From positions 3,720,001-3,784,000 of the forward strand of contig WAID01000009.1 of the NCBI GenBank assembly GCA_016584495.1: a stretch of 64,000 nt of DNA, read 5' to 3'. The notes below the pieces were generated by a model. That model saw only the letters and a program-made list of their open reading frames with translations, had not been told where the DNA came from and searched no databases. Shown here piece after piece: positions 11,876 through 22,437 of this stretch. The stretch's first letter is position 1. The number at the start of each line of letters is the position of its first letter. Both the position numbers and the translations under genes were made by a program. This stretch comes from Celoporthe dispersa. Its lineage: Eukaryota; Ascomycota; Sordariomycetes; Diaporthales; Cryphonectriaceae.

Positions 11876-14817
11876 ATGGCACCGATGCGTGCTTTCGACC
11901 CGTCAAAATTCAAGGCCTCAGCAGCGGACTACTCCTCATCCGACTCGGAGGACGAAGACGACGACTTTCAGAGGCCTTCGGTTGACCCCCGAACAGACGA
12001 CTTGGCCGACTTCAACCCTCGAAAGCGCCGCAGAACCGGTCGTGATGGCAAGGAGAGCGCTGCCCTGGGTGTTTTCGGCTCCGATAGCGAGGATGAGAGA
12101 TCGTCACACCGCTTCAAGCGCAAGAATCTGCGGACCCAGGGCATGAGCTTTGTCTCGTCCGCCGACAACGCGCCAAAGGGCTCGGATGATGAAGATGTGG
12201 CCGACGACGACGACGATGATGAGGAGGAGGAAGAGGATGGCAAGTGGCCCAGCATGGCAGCCAATATGGACGATGAAGATGAAGAGGAGGAAGACAATGA
12301 CACCGCGCCCGGCATTGGGCTCGGGTTCAAACCATCTGGCGGGCTGGGCAACGGCTGGGCACTCCCTAGTCAGGCAGCAGAGACACCTGAGGCAGGGAAT
12401 CCGATGAGGGGGTATCCTACGGGAAGCGCAACACAAGGCAGCCGAGGTGCCACGAAATCCTTCCTCAAGTCCAAATTCGACGGCAGCAACCCACTCGGTC
12501 ACGGATTTGTGCCCTCCTCCGACAACCAACCCGTACTCGATACCACGATGGCCAGCACACCGTCCAGGCCGCAGGCGCCCCAGACCAGCGCGTTCTCTAC
12601 GAAGGGGGGCAAGACCAAGATCAACGCAAGCTCGTTCGGTGCTCGCATGATGGCCAAGATGGGCTACCAACAGGGACAGGGACTGGGCGCGAGAGGTGAT
12701 GGTCGGAATGTCATCATCGAACAGAACCTCCGTCCTCAGCGTGCTGGTCTGGGTGCTGTCAAGGAGAAGACAGAGCAGGAGCGGCAAGAAGAGAAGCGAC
12801 AAGCCAAAATGCGAGGAGAGGTGGTTGTTGACTCCGATGAGGAGGAGAAAAAGAAGAAGGCCGAGCGGAAGAGAAAGAAGGCATTGGCTGGTGGCCTGCA
12901 GAGTGGCTCCGGAAGCGCGGCGAGCACGCCAAGGAGACAGCAGAAGCCCAAATACATGACAATGGACGAAGCCAGGAAAGCGGCGCCTGGGCTCAACATC
13001 CCGGATGCCTTCACCCCGATATTGGACCTGACGGGCCCTGGCGGGGCTAAGAAGATGTTGACCTCTTCATCCGGACTGATGACGCCGACTAGGGGGCCCA
13101 CTGAGGATGACGAGGATGCCCAGTCCAAGAAGCTGGTCAAGCGCGCACAGAATGACTTCATGGCCATCCTGGAGGAGTGGCAAGGCCTACAAGAACGGAA
13201 AGCCTTCGCAGAGCTGCAGCTACGACAAGAGCACCAAGAAATGGAAGAACTCGAAAAGGGCGTCGAGAGCCATCAGCTGCTCGCTTCGATCTTCGACGAG
13301 CTGTTGCAAATGGAGCAGGCAGACGAGGATGTCCTCTTGAACGGCGGTGATGATACGAGGCAGCGATGGGATCAGGTTGTGGGGCTGCTCCGAAAGGCGG
13401 ACGAGTCGACATCCGCCCTGACAGTCCATTCTGTAAAAGAGGAGATGGCAGCGACGGCCGTCTCTGCTCTGCACCCCATCTTGAAGGAGATGGTAGAACA
13501 TTGGGACCCACTGCAGAGCGCAAGAGCTGATTACGCCGCGGACCTCAAATCCATCGGCGGTCTCTTGGGCCTGGAAAACACTGCGGTCATCCCACAAGCG
13601 CGAGCATCCGCAACCCCGTACGAGAGCATGATGTACAAGATCTGGCTGCCTCATGTCTCTCGGTCGGTGCGCGACTGGAATGTCCGAGACTCTGACACAA
13701 TGATTGCTGTCTACGAGGCTTGGCACTCGGTGCTGCCTGGCTTTGTCAAGACATACTTTCTGGAACAGGACATTGTGAGGAGGCTGGAGGAGGCCATTGC
13801 GAAATGGGAGCCAAAGCGGAAGAAGCACCACAGCCTACCGCACCTCTGGCTATTTCCATGGCTTCAGCACCTGCCCCACCACCATCTGGACCCGAAGAGC
13901 TCTACTGGGTTGGTAGCTGACGTGAAGCGCAAATTCCGGCAGCTAGTCGACGTATGGGACTTCGACCGCGGGGTAATCCCAGGCCTGAAAGAGTGGAAAA
14001 ACGTCCTACGGCCGAGCAAGGCAAACGATCAGTGGGCGCCTCTCGTCATGAACCACATTTTGCCCAGCATGGCGCGCTACCTGCGCAAGAACTTCAGCGT
14101 CCAGCCCAGCGACCAGGAGCCTTACCTCCAAGCGCTGACCGGAGTGATGGAGTGGCGGCACGTCCTGTCACCGACCATAGTCGCAGAGGTCATCGTCGCA
14201 GAGGTGTTCCCGAAGTGGCACGGCATTCTCTACCAGTGGCTCGTCGACGAGGATGTCAGCTACGAGGACATTGCCCAATGGTGTGAGTGGTGGCATGACC
14301 CAGACGGGCCGCTTCCAGCTGAGATCAGGGATACGGTCTCGGTCGCCTCGGAATTTGAAAAAGGTCTGCACACCATCGAGCGCGCGCTGGACCTCTTCGA
14401 TCTCGGCGAGGATCCGAAGGCTACACTGGCGCCGCCCACAAGCGGCCCTGCTTTTACACGGCGGCCAGCAAACGGCCAGCACCAGCACTCACGTCACCAC
14501 CACAACCACCACGACCACCGCCCCCACCACCCCCGTCAACAAACCAACCATGCCACCTCTGGTATGGATACGGAGAACCGCTCTTTCCGTCACGTGATCG
14601 AGGACTGGTGCCAGGAGAACGACCTGCAGTTCATCCCTGACCGCAGACAGCATCACAGCGAAGGCCCTTGTACAGGATCACCGACCGCGGCGATGGGAAG
14701 GGTGGTAAGCTCGGATATTTCAAGGGCGATAAGCTGTGCCTGCTTGTTAGGAATGGCGTCGAGGAGATTGGCGAGTCGGAGAACGACCTGGAGAGGCTTA
14801 TGACGCATGTGATGTAG
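11876..14817 (+). CDS. G-patch splicing factor Ntr1/TFIP11 (tuftelin-interacting protein 11 homologue)
   Basis: Spliceosome-disassembly factor; the G-patch stimulates the DEAH helicase Prp43 to release the intron-lariat spliceosome. The start MAPMRAFDPSKFK at 11876 is preferred because the codons upstream in frame lack an ATG. Visible in order: acidic low-complexity N-terminus (TIP_N), G-patch about residues 245-290 (FGARMMAKMGYQQGQGLGARGD split by the usual glycines), a basic linker, and the large GCFC/TFIP11 region with PHLWLFPWLQ and LDPKSSTGLVADVKRKFRQL. The C-terminus is SFRHVIEDWCQENDL. The frame breaks near 14663-14667 (GGCCC): one added base gives EGPLYRIT through to a stop at 14815-14817, matching the conserved tail. 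Intronless, about 980 aa. Confidence 0.92.
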
Positions 14818-16489
14818 GCTATAGGTCACGAGAACATGGATAACCTTCCTCAGAGAGGCTGCCTCAGAGCGGGCAGGACAAGATGAGGGCACAGCTTGCC
14901 TGCGGGACACTCGCGAGTGGCACTGATGGTAAGCTGAGTGGCAGCATGATGATGATGCGGAGGGCACCTGTCTGGCTGGGCGCGAGGAAGTGCATCCGGG
15001 AATTTCTCATAAAGACATCAGTTCCGAGCCGACCGGCCTTGACAACAAGAATGTAACATCACATGCGGTATGGGGACACCATATCCCCGGCAACAGGCCT
15101 CGCTGCTGACTGCGACTCGTATCACTGTTCTGTGCTCGTGTTGTTCTCCCAACAAGCATTCTCCGTGACTTGACACATCTGACCGGATCGGAAGTCGGTG
15201 CGCTGACTGTATTCTGCAGCCCTCAGGCGGTCTTGGACTAATCGGCATCTCGATCTCTCACCACTCTGCGCCCTGCTCTTCTGTGCCGGGCTCCCTCTCC
15301 TGTGGCACGTCCTGGCATTTCGGCCCAGAAACCTCTCAGTCAGCGGCGGCCGCGTTCGGCGCTGGGCTGTCCGTCGTGTTTGTTGTGTTCATGTAAGTGT
15401 GCGTGAGAGGTTCGGCTCCTTGGCGATGTCTCAGCCACCACAGAAGGTGAAGATGTGAGTAAGTTCGACCCAGCCCGGGAGCTTTCCATCGCTTCCGGGA
15501 ACCTTATTACCCCAGAGATGGACAGGATAAGCACTACCAAGTATGCATTAGCCAGCACCAGCCAATAGCCCGGGATGTCGCCTATGCTCTCCGTCGGTTT
15601 GGACTTCAGATCAGGTGCTGCTGACAATGTTCGTATTCTGAGCATGTTCTTGGCCATCTCGACTGCACACTGTACAGGCTTCTTGGCGCAAGGTGAGGAG
15701 CTTCGGGCCAGCGGAGAAGGGCCTGAAAGCAGAACGAACTGGGAAGACTGGTAATAGTATAGGAATTCGGGAGGTTTTCACACGAGGCCAGTCAAGTCTA
15801 AAACTGGGAAACAAAGAGAAGACTGCTAGACTACTCGAGTTTCTCGGGATATAAGCTTGGCATATGCTTAAACTAGGCAAGCCGTCGCGCGTAGGGCTGA
15901 GACAGACGGGGCACTAGGTCCTCAGGTCTCTTAAGGATAGTGTTCTCTGTTCTCTGTTCTCTATGCTCAGCCGTCCGTCCCTTTCGGCCAGGTCGACGGG
16001 ATGTCACGTAACATAACGAAACACAAAATGTAGAGTCGCACGTAGGGCTTAGCAAGAGCCCTAGTTTCTGACCTGATGGCATAATTCTGCGCAAATTGTC
16101 CAGCTTTTCTTTCTCTTTCTTTTCTGTCTGCCTGGCTCGTGGCGCTGATGTCACTTTGTCACGGCTCGGTCGTATACCGGCGAAGGGTAGACATAGACAG
16201 GGCGAGGAGGAGGCTTCGGGGTGTATTGTCCCCTCATCCCTCAGCCTCGCCTGAACCAGCCACCTGACCTGGCGGATACGAAGTGCAAAGTATTCTCTGG
16301 TCGAGATGGGGAGAATCGAGGACGAGCTGGGCGTGTATAAGAAGAGGGGTTGAGGACCGCCGTTCTTGGTCTTTTTCACTTCGACATCATCACTCGACCA
16401 GATCAACAAAAGCACAATTGCCTCTATCCAACACACTTAATATCTAAAGACCCTACTTCACTTCTATTCCTCACAAAGAAGTCATCAAG
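14818..16489. other. Intergenic region
   Basis: About 1.7 kb without a recognisable gene; the minus-strand frames at 15340-15880 have no identifiable features. The last 160 bp hold the promoter of the small secreted protein. Confidence 0.4.
16336..16341 (+). promoter_or_regulatory. TATA element of the small secreted protein gene
   Basis: TATAAG lies about 150 bp before the ATG at 16490 and is followed by a C/T/A-rich leader, a usual arrangement for highly expressed fungal secreted-protein genes. Confidence 0.45.
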
Positions 16490-17001
16490 ATGCAGTTCAC
16501 CACCGCCATCCTCGCCCTCGCCGCCACCGTCTCCGCGGCCCCCAACCTGTCCTCCCGCGGCGAGTGCACCTTCGGCCAGTACGAGTGCTCCGCCAACGGC
16601 CGCTCCATCATCCAGTGCGATATCTCCGGCAACTGGGTCGTAAGTCTCTCCCCCCACACCACTGCCGCGCAGACTACCTCTCTGTCTTGCCTACTCCCCT
16701 TTACTGACAAGTCCATTCTACCTTTTGACAGACCGTCGGACCTTGCCCCAACGGCGACTACTGCGCCTACTCGGACGAGAACTACCTTCCCTACTGCTTC
16801 GGCCCCAACAAGAAGGAGAAGCGCGGCGACTCTCCTCCCTACTGCGCCACCCCGGGCACGTACTCGTGCACGCCCGACCACAGCGGTATTGACGTGTGCA
16901 ACTCGGAGCACCAGCTGCTGTTCAACGGGGAGTGCCCGAGCGGCACGCACTGCGAGCCGATTGCTTCGGCCGGCGGTATTCCCTTCTGTGTTGAGAACTA
17001 A
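16490..17001 (+). CDS. Small secreted protein with two tandem six-cysteine modules and an internal Kex2-type site
   Basis: 139 aa from exons 16490-16639 and 16732-17001. The signal peptide is MQFTTAILALAATVSA. The mature part has 12 cysteines in two homologous modules: C-x6-C-x9-C-x11-C-x5-C-x10-C and C-x7-C-x9-C-x11-C-x5-C-x11-C. Each has a G-x-Y/S before the second Cys and a C-P-x-G-x-x-C core (CPNGDYC, CPSGTHC). A Lys/Arg stretch (KKEKR) lies exactly between the modules, so Kex2 could release two separate peptides. The C-x-x-G-x-C spacing recalls chitin-binding CBM19-like folds, but this is a resemblance only. Function is unknown; it is a candidate extracellular effector or cell-wall protein. 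Gene model is secure, role is not. Confidence 0.85.
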
Positions 17002-17623
17002 AGTGTTCACATGATGAGAGGTGACGGTGGTGTTTAGTTTGTGGTGGTGGGGGCCAAGGGGAGGTCAAGATTTAACAATTCTGTAAGGTGGACTCGTATC
17101 AGTCAACATAGTTCGCTACTTTCATTAATAATACAATTTTCTCATTATCATATATTATACGATATTGTTCATGTCTCCCAATATGGATGTTCATCAACCA
17201 GAATCCAACCAAACAAGTCGATCTTAGACAGCTTTGAGACTCTACGCGGATTATGCTTTATTTTGTGCTCCGGTGTCAGTGCATTATGTTGCAGGAACAG
17301 CTACAGTAGCAGGCCTCATCTTTTAGCCCACCTTGCTACTCCAAAAAAACGGGCTGCTGATATGAGTGCTTCTCAATGTTCGTTCTATGGCGGAAGCTGG
17401 TGTGGGGTTTCCGCCAGTCTCAAAACCTCCCATGTTCTACCGTGCCTACGTTGATGTCCTTCTTCTTTCTCCCCCACTTTCGATCATATAAATATATCCA
17501 AGACCGCTGGGTATCTCAACAGCGGAGCATGATCCATCATTAGACGAGCACTCCAAGACTTATTGCATAATACCTGCAAACCTACGACCATTAAGGACTA
17601 TTAATATATTCCAAGCCACCGTG
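17002..17623. other. Intergenic, AT-rich
   Basis: 3' flank of the secreted-protein gene and 5' flank of the next gene. 17100-17170 is notably AT-rich. No gene is recognised. Confidence 0.4.
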
Positions 17624-18587
17624 ATGAGCGCACAGGCGACCAGGGCCCTCGAGTATCTCGAGCAACACGCCAAGACGACTGTCACGGCTTCGGCTCTCCA
17701 CGGAGGCACATTTACCCTCCCATTGCATCTTTTCCTCCAAGACGCCTCGGAAACAGACCGCAGTCTCGTGCCGTCCTTGTCCTTCCTCCTTGTCCACGAG
17801 GACTCTAGCGGCAGTCCGACAAAAATCTTGTTCGACTTAGGGCTCCGCCGTAATACCGAGGAATATATCGCTCCTATCAGGGAGCACCTACACACGAGGC
17901 AGCCTATGAGCACCTCACCAGACGTCCAACAGAGTCTCATCGATGGCGGTGTGCGACCCTTACACATCTCCCATGTCATAATCAGTCACGTCCATTGGGA
18001 CCACACCGGCACGCCATCTGATTATCCGCAGGCCCAGTTCTGGGTCGGGAGCGGGGCCCTCGGCGTCCTCCAGAACGGACTGGGCGGGCGCCTGGGACAT
18101 CAGCACTTTGAGAGCAAGCTTTTCGACGGGCTGAACGCGAGGGAGTTCTCAAGCCCTCCTGTGGAACACGATGATGGACGCGGGGCGGAGGGGAAGAGGG
18201 GCGGCTGGGAGAAGATCGGCTACTTCTGGATGTACGATTTCATCGGCGACGGGTCGGTGTATGTCGTGGATGCGCCGGGCCACCTGCCGGGTCATGTCAA
18301 CCTCCTGGCGCGCGTCGGAGAGAGGAGATGGATTTATCTTGTGGGAGATGCCTGTCACGACCAGCGACTCCCTGACGGGAGAGAAGGAGATTGCGGAGTG
18401 GAGGGACCACGAAGGGGTGTCCTGTTGCATTCATACCGACAAGAAGGAGGCAGAGGCTACTCTTGCGCGGATTCGGGATCTCCAGGCCGCGGCGAGGGGG
18501 AACGGGTTCCAGCTGGAGGTGATTCTTGCGCATGGCATTGACTGGGTGGAAGCTCACGCTGGAGCGTTTCTACCTGGCACAATTTAG
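17624..18587 (+). CDS. Metallo-beta-lactamase-fold hydrolase (N-acyl-homoserine-lactonase-like)
   Basis: Zinc hydrolase of the MBL superfamily, of the group often annotated as lactonase-like; the true substrate is not shown by the sequence. The metal-binding HxHxDH motif is SHVHWDHTG (about residue 125). Later metal ligands fit DAPGHLPGHVNLLAR (His) and LVGDACHD (Asp), and a C-terminal His lies in LAHGIDWV. Start is the ATG at 17624. The frame breaks at the CCC run 18370-18372: dropping one C joins GDACHDQRL to LTGEKEIAEWRDHEG and the rest to the stop at 18585-18587, giving about 320 aa. It is the first of four metabolic genes within 5 kb (lactonase-like, HIBADH-like, CMD-like, 2-hydroxyacid dehydrogenase). 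Confidence 0.88.
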
Positions 18588-19183
18588 GGTTTGAAGGCAG
18601 TCGTTTATCTCACCCAGGACTCTCTAGGATTCATTGGTTCGATTCATTCGTAGGATGTGATACTATGTTTATGGGAAAGGTATATATGAGCCTGATAGGA
18701 CTTCCCAGGCCTCTTAGGATAATAAGCCACCATTCTTTCACAGCATATACAGCTCATGATCTCAGTTTAGCTAACACAAAACATCGTCGATGTCCACCAG
18801 AGCCTCCATGAGTTTACTGCCGCCACCGTCTGCATCAGAAGGACGTCTCTGTATTGCAACCATTTGCCGATAAGAGCAATGGGGCTCCCTTGGCACAGAG
18901 GGCTTGCTACTAGAGCGTGCGGAGATGTATGATGAACCGGCGGGGAAAATCGAGATCATTGTGTGCAAAATGGTCATCGCTCGGCATTGGAAGTGCTGGC
19001 CGACCATTGCATCTTCTCCAAGGAGCAATGCTTCTCCGCCACCATTCGCCCACTGCTCCGAGATTTCAGCAGTCATCTGTGAATGCGGGAGGATCGAGTT
19101 GTACTTGGTCCTGTCATCGATTTTTTCTTTCTTTCTTTCTTTCTTTCTATATATGTCCACCCCAGAGTTCAGCGCGATTCGAG
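18588..19183. other. Intergenic region upstream of the HIBADH-like gene
   Basis: No gene is recognised. It ends in a TTTC microsatellite just upstream of the next start codon. Confidence 0.4.
19124..19149 (+). repeat. (TTTC)n microsatellite in the promoter/leader
   Basis: Six or so TTTC units lie 35-60 bp before the ATG at 19184. Pyrimidine-rich tracts in this position are common in fungal leaders. Confidence 0.8.
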
Positions 19184-20276
19184 ATGAACCAAGAACCTGT
19201 GCTCGTTGGCTTCATCGGCCTAGGGACGATGGGGTTCCCGATGGCGAGCAACCTGATCACAAGATTACCTAGCGGGTCCAAGATGTACATCTACGATGTC
19301 TCTGCGGATGCCATGGACAGGTTCAAGGCGAGACACCCGGCGTCGGTCGTCTCGTGCAGCTCATCGAGGGAGGCCACGGAGAATGCTGTAAGTCCAGCAC
19401 TCGCTGCACAAACACTACGGCCCTAAGAGATATTATAAAAGGGCGTGGGCGGGGAGGTATGAAGGCAGGGGACAAGAAAGAAGAAGAAAAAAGATATCGC
19501 TCATCTAACAAGACTAGACTACCGTCTTCACTATGGTCCCCGAGGGATCGCACGTCCGCACCGCATTCCTAGACGACACGAACGGGATCCTTGCCGCGAG
19601 ACCAGCACCCAGACACCTCGTCGACTGCTCCACCATCGACAGGGAAACATCCCTCGCCGTGCTGGACGAGAGCCGACGGCGCCACCCGCAGGCCTCCTTC
19701 TTCGACGCGCCCGTGTCGGGCGGGGAGCTGGGCGCGCGCGAGGCGACGCTCACCTTCATGGTGGGCTGTGCCGAGGACGCAGCCGCGCTCCCCGCGCTGC
19801 GCAGCCTGCTGGGCCTCATGGGCCGCCACGTGATCCCCTGCGGCGGGCCCTCGCTGGGCGTGACGGCGAAGCTGACCAACAACTACTGCTCGGCGATGAT
19901 CTCGCTCGCCACGGCGGAGGCCATGAACCTGGGCATGCGCGCGGGCATGGACCCACGGCTGATACAGCGCGTCTTTGCGCGGAGCACGGCGCAGTCGGCC
20001 ATGTGTGACAGGTGGAATCCCGTCCCTGGGGTCTGCCCCGAGGCGCCGTCGAGCCATGGGTATGAGGGCGGGTTCAAGATCCAGCTGATGCGCAAAGATG
20101 TCGGGCTTGCGGTAAAGGTGGCGGAGGATGTTGGGGCAAGGCTGGTGCTGGCGGATTGTGGTCTGAGGGCCTATATTGAGGCCAGTGAGGATCCGAGGTG
20201 TAGAGACTTGGACTCGAGGGTGATTTACCGTTTTCTAGGCGGAGATGAGGATTGGGAGAGGAAGGGGATCAACTAG
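19184..20276 (+). CDS. 3-hydroxyisobutyrate dehydrogenase-like beta-hydroxyacid dehydrogenase
   Basis: NAD(P)-dependent beta-hydroxyacid dehydrogenase. Known members oxidise 3-hydroxyisobutyrate in valine breakdown or related 2-/3-hydroxyacids. Exons are 19184-19387 and 19518-20276, about 320 aa. Visible: N-terminal dinucleotide motif GFIGLGTMGFPMASNL, the substrate-site motif DAPVSGG (ASFFDAPVSGGELGAR), the catalytic-Lys region GVTAKLTNNYCS and the C-terminal helix with KDVGLAVKVAEDVG. The intron holds a CTAAC branch site near its 3' end. No frame break. The neighbouring lactonase-like and CMD-like genes suggest a small catabolic group, but no substrate is evident. Confidence 0.92.
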
Positions 20277-20767
20277 ACGAATAAAGATTGTTCCTGCTGA
20301 AGAGTCTCCTCAATAGTACTATGGACTATCTCTTCTCTTCTCCCTTCTATGATTCAGCAGACATAAAGTTGATTGTCGCCGTTGCCTCTGATCAGTGATT
20401 CACCTACCAAGACTGCCGAGCTCCGTGATCTAATTGTTTTGTATGCCGCGTGAGGGGCACAGGCTAGTAATATGTATTAATGAATTACGTGCAGGAGGTC
20501 AGACGTCAGTCAATGCACGACAAGTGCGGAGTCGAGCAGTTCATGCGTAGAGGCTAAACTCTTGCCGGGTAGAAGAATGGAAGGACTGCATGTCCAGTTC
20601 GTATATTTTTATCCTTCTTCTTCTTCTTCTGGAGCTCGAGACCATCCTGTCTTGACAGATTCTCACTGGCGCAACGTCCAGTGCTGTAATGATCACAGCT
20701 CACAGGCACGAAACCTTCTTCCCAGGTCTCTCCTCCAGCGATTACTTGCCTTTTCTTTCTTTTCACA
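20277..20767. other. Short intergenic region
   Basis: Separates two co-directional genes. It holds a CTT-rich tract near 20612-20630 and a CT-rich leader up to the next ATG. Confidence 0.4.
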
Positions 20768-21262
20768 ATGAGCTCCCCCAACAACCCGACCGACGCCGCC
20801 AAGGTGGCCGAGGCCACCGCGACCGTCTCCAACACCACAAGCCTATCCGACGCCCACAGGACCCTCTTCGCAGAGGGCCTACGTCTACGGCGCCAGGTGA
20901 ACGGCCCGACCTACGTCGACACCGCCCTCAAGACCAACCTCACCGAGTTCAACCGCCCCATGCAGGAGCTGGTGACGGAGGCCTGCTGGGGCTCCGTGTG
21001 GGCGCGCGAGGGCGTGCTGGAGAGGAAGACGCGGTCGCTGCTCAACGTGGCCATGCTGGTGGCGCTGAACAGGTCCACGGAGCTGGCGACGCACGTGCGC
21101 GGGGCGCTGACCAACGGGGCGAGCGTGGAGGAGATCCGGGAGACGCTGCTGCAGGCGGCTATCTACTGCGGCATGCCGGCTGGGCTGGAGGGGTTTAGGG
21201 TGGCGGAGAGGGTGATCAATGCGGTGAAAGAGGAAGGGGAGCGGGGTGGAAAGTCGGCATGA
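20768..21262 (+). CDS. Carboxymuconolactone decarboxylase (CMD/AhpD-like) family protein
   Basis: 164-aa intronless member of the CMD family, all-alpha proteins that include gamma-carboxymuconolactone decarboxylase (beta-ketoadipate pathway) and AhpD. The core ERKTRSLLNVAMLVALNRST is followed by ELATHVRGALTNGASVEEI and LLQAAIYCGMPAGLEGF, which match the PcaC type. There is a single Cys in the AIYCGMP segment and no CxxC pair, so an AhpD-type peroxidase role is unlikely. No signal peptide. It lies 0.5 kb downstream of the HIBADH-like gene on the same strand and is convergent with the 2-hydroxyacid dehydrogenase. Confidence 0.9.
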   Translation: MSSPNNPTDAAKVAEATATVSNTTSLSDAHRTLFAEGLRLRRQVNGPTYVDTALKTNLTEFNRPMQELVTEACWGSVWAREGVLERKTRSLLNVAMLVALNRSTELATHVRGALTNGASVEEIRETLLQAAIYCGMPAGLEGFRVAERVINAVKEEGERGGKSA

Positions 21263-21423
21263 GGGAGAGGACCGACTGCTAGCCTCTCCAAGGTCTGGTC
21301 CGTAGCGACGGTGTTCCCAGCCGAGCTCAGCCTGGTCGAGATTCGCCAAGAATGAGATAATTAAAGAGGTCCGAAGGACCATCTGTCATTGTTCTATCGA
21401 TACTAGCCCGCCAGCCGGCCAGC

Positions 21424-22392
21424 CTAGAGTTTTACCACATTCTTCATGTTCTGCCCGGCCAGGAATCTCCTCAGGTTCTCCGTGATGAGGGCCTCGGCGC
21501 CCTGTGGCCTGCCGCCCGCGGCGTGAGGGCTGACCAGGCAGTTCTTGACCTTCCAGAGCTTGGAGTCGCCCGGCAGCGGCTCCTTGTCGAAGACATCCAG
21601 CGCAGCGCCGCCGATCTCCTCCTTGGACAGGGCGCTGTACAGCGCCTCCTCGTCGATACAGATGCCCCGGCCCACGTTGACCACCCACGCGTGCTTGGGC
21701 AGCATGGCCAGCCTCTCCTTGTTGAGCGCGTGCTTGGTGGTCTCGTCGCCCGGCAGGATCATGACCAGGGCGTCTGTCGTCTTCAGCACCTCGGGGAGCT
21801 GGTCCTCGCCGTACACCTCGAAGCCGTCCCGGACGCCGGCCTTCCTCGCCACGCCGCGAACGGTGGCGCCCAGCGAGACCAGCCACGGCGCCAGCTTCTT
21901 GGCGATGTTGCCAAAGCCCCAGATGGTCACGGTGGCGTCGCGCAGGGTGGTGAACTGGTCCTTGGGCCGGTCGGGCTGGGGGCCGCCGAGGTGCTGGGGC
22001 CACTCGCTGCGGAGCTGGAACTCGCGCATCTCGTAGAAGCGGCGGGCGGCGTTGAGCAGCATGCCCAGGGTGTGCTCGGCGACCGTGTGGTCGTGGAGGC
22101 CCGACCCCGTGCAGATGACGACCTTGTTCGGGTCAAAGCCCGCGGCGAAGACGTCGTTGGGCCCTGCGGCGCACGACTGGATCCATTTCAGGTTCTTCAT
22201 CCGCTTGGCGGCGTCGGAGAGGTTGGCGGCCGAGTTGGTCCAGGTCACGAGGAACTCGGCGTCGATGAGGTCCTCGGGGATGAGCTCCTTGACGTTGTAG
22301 GGGTGGATGGTCACGGGGAAGCCCTCGATGGACTGGATGTCGAGGACGAGCGACCTGTTGCAGGACTCTGGCGTGGGCACGAGGAGCTTCAT
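21424..22392 (-). CDS. D-isomer-specific 2-hydroxyacid dehydrogenase
   Basis: NAD-dependent oxidoreductase that interconverts D-2-hydroxyacids and 2-oxoacids. Start MKLLVPTPES at 22392 gives about 322 aa, a usual length. The NAD fold motif is TIWGFGNIAKKLAPWL. The catalytic triad is visible as Arg in NVGRGICIDEEAL, Glu in LDVFDKEPLPGD and His in VSPHAAGGR. The open frame extends upstream through a CTG-repeat-encoded polyalanine tract to an ATG at 22548 (MTSLLLGGFLAARSSQLP). That version could add a targeting leader but is low-complexity and not family-like. No frame break. Convergent with the CMD-like gene, 161 bp apart. Confidence 0.92.
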   Translation of the reverse strand: MKLLVPTPESCNRSLVLDIQSIEGFPVTIHPYNVKELIPEDLIDAEFLVTWTNSAANLSDAAKRMKNLKWIQSCAAGPNDVFAAGFDPNKVVICTGSGLHDHTVAEHTLGMLLNAARRFYEMREFQLRSEWPQHLGGPQPDRPKDQFTTLRDATVTIWGFGNIAKKLAPWLVSLGATVRGVARKAGVRDGFEVYGEDQLPEVLKTTDALVMILPGDETTKHALNKERLAMLPKHAWVVNVGRGICIDEEALYSALSKEEIGGAALDVFDKEPLPGDSKLWKVKNCLVSPHAAGGRPQGAEALITENLRRFLAGQNMKNVVKL

Positions 22393-22395
22393 CTT

Positions 22396-22397
<2 letters not shown>

Positions 22398-22435
<38 letters not shown>
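22398..22435 (+). repeat. (CTG)12 trinucleotide microsatellite
   Basis: About 12.7 CTG units lie immediately upstream of the chosen 2-hydroxyacid dehydrogenase start. On the minus strand and in that frame it reads as polyalanine, so length changes would alter the leader, or the N-terminus if the upstream ATG is used. Confidence 0.9.
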
Positions 22436-22437
<2 letters not shown>

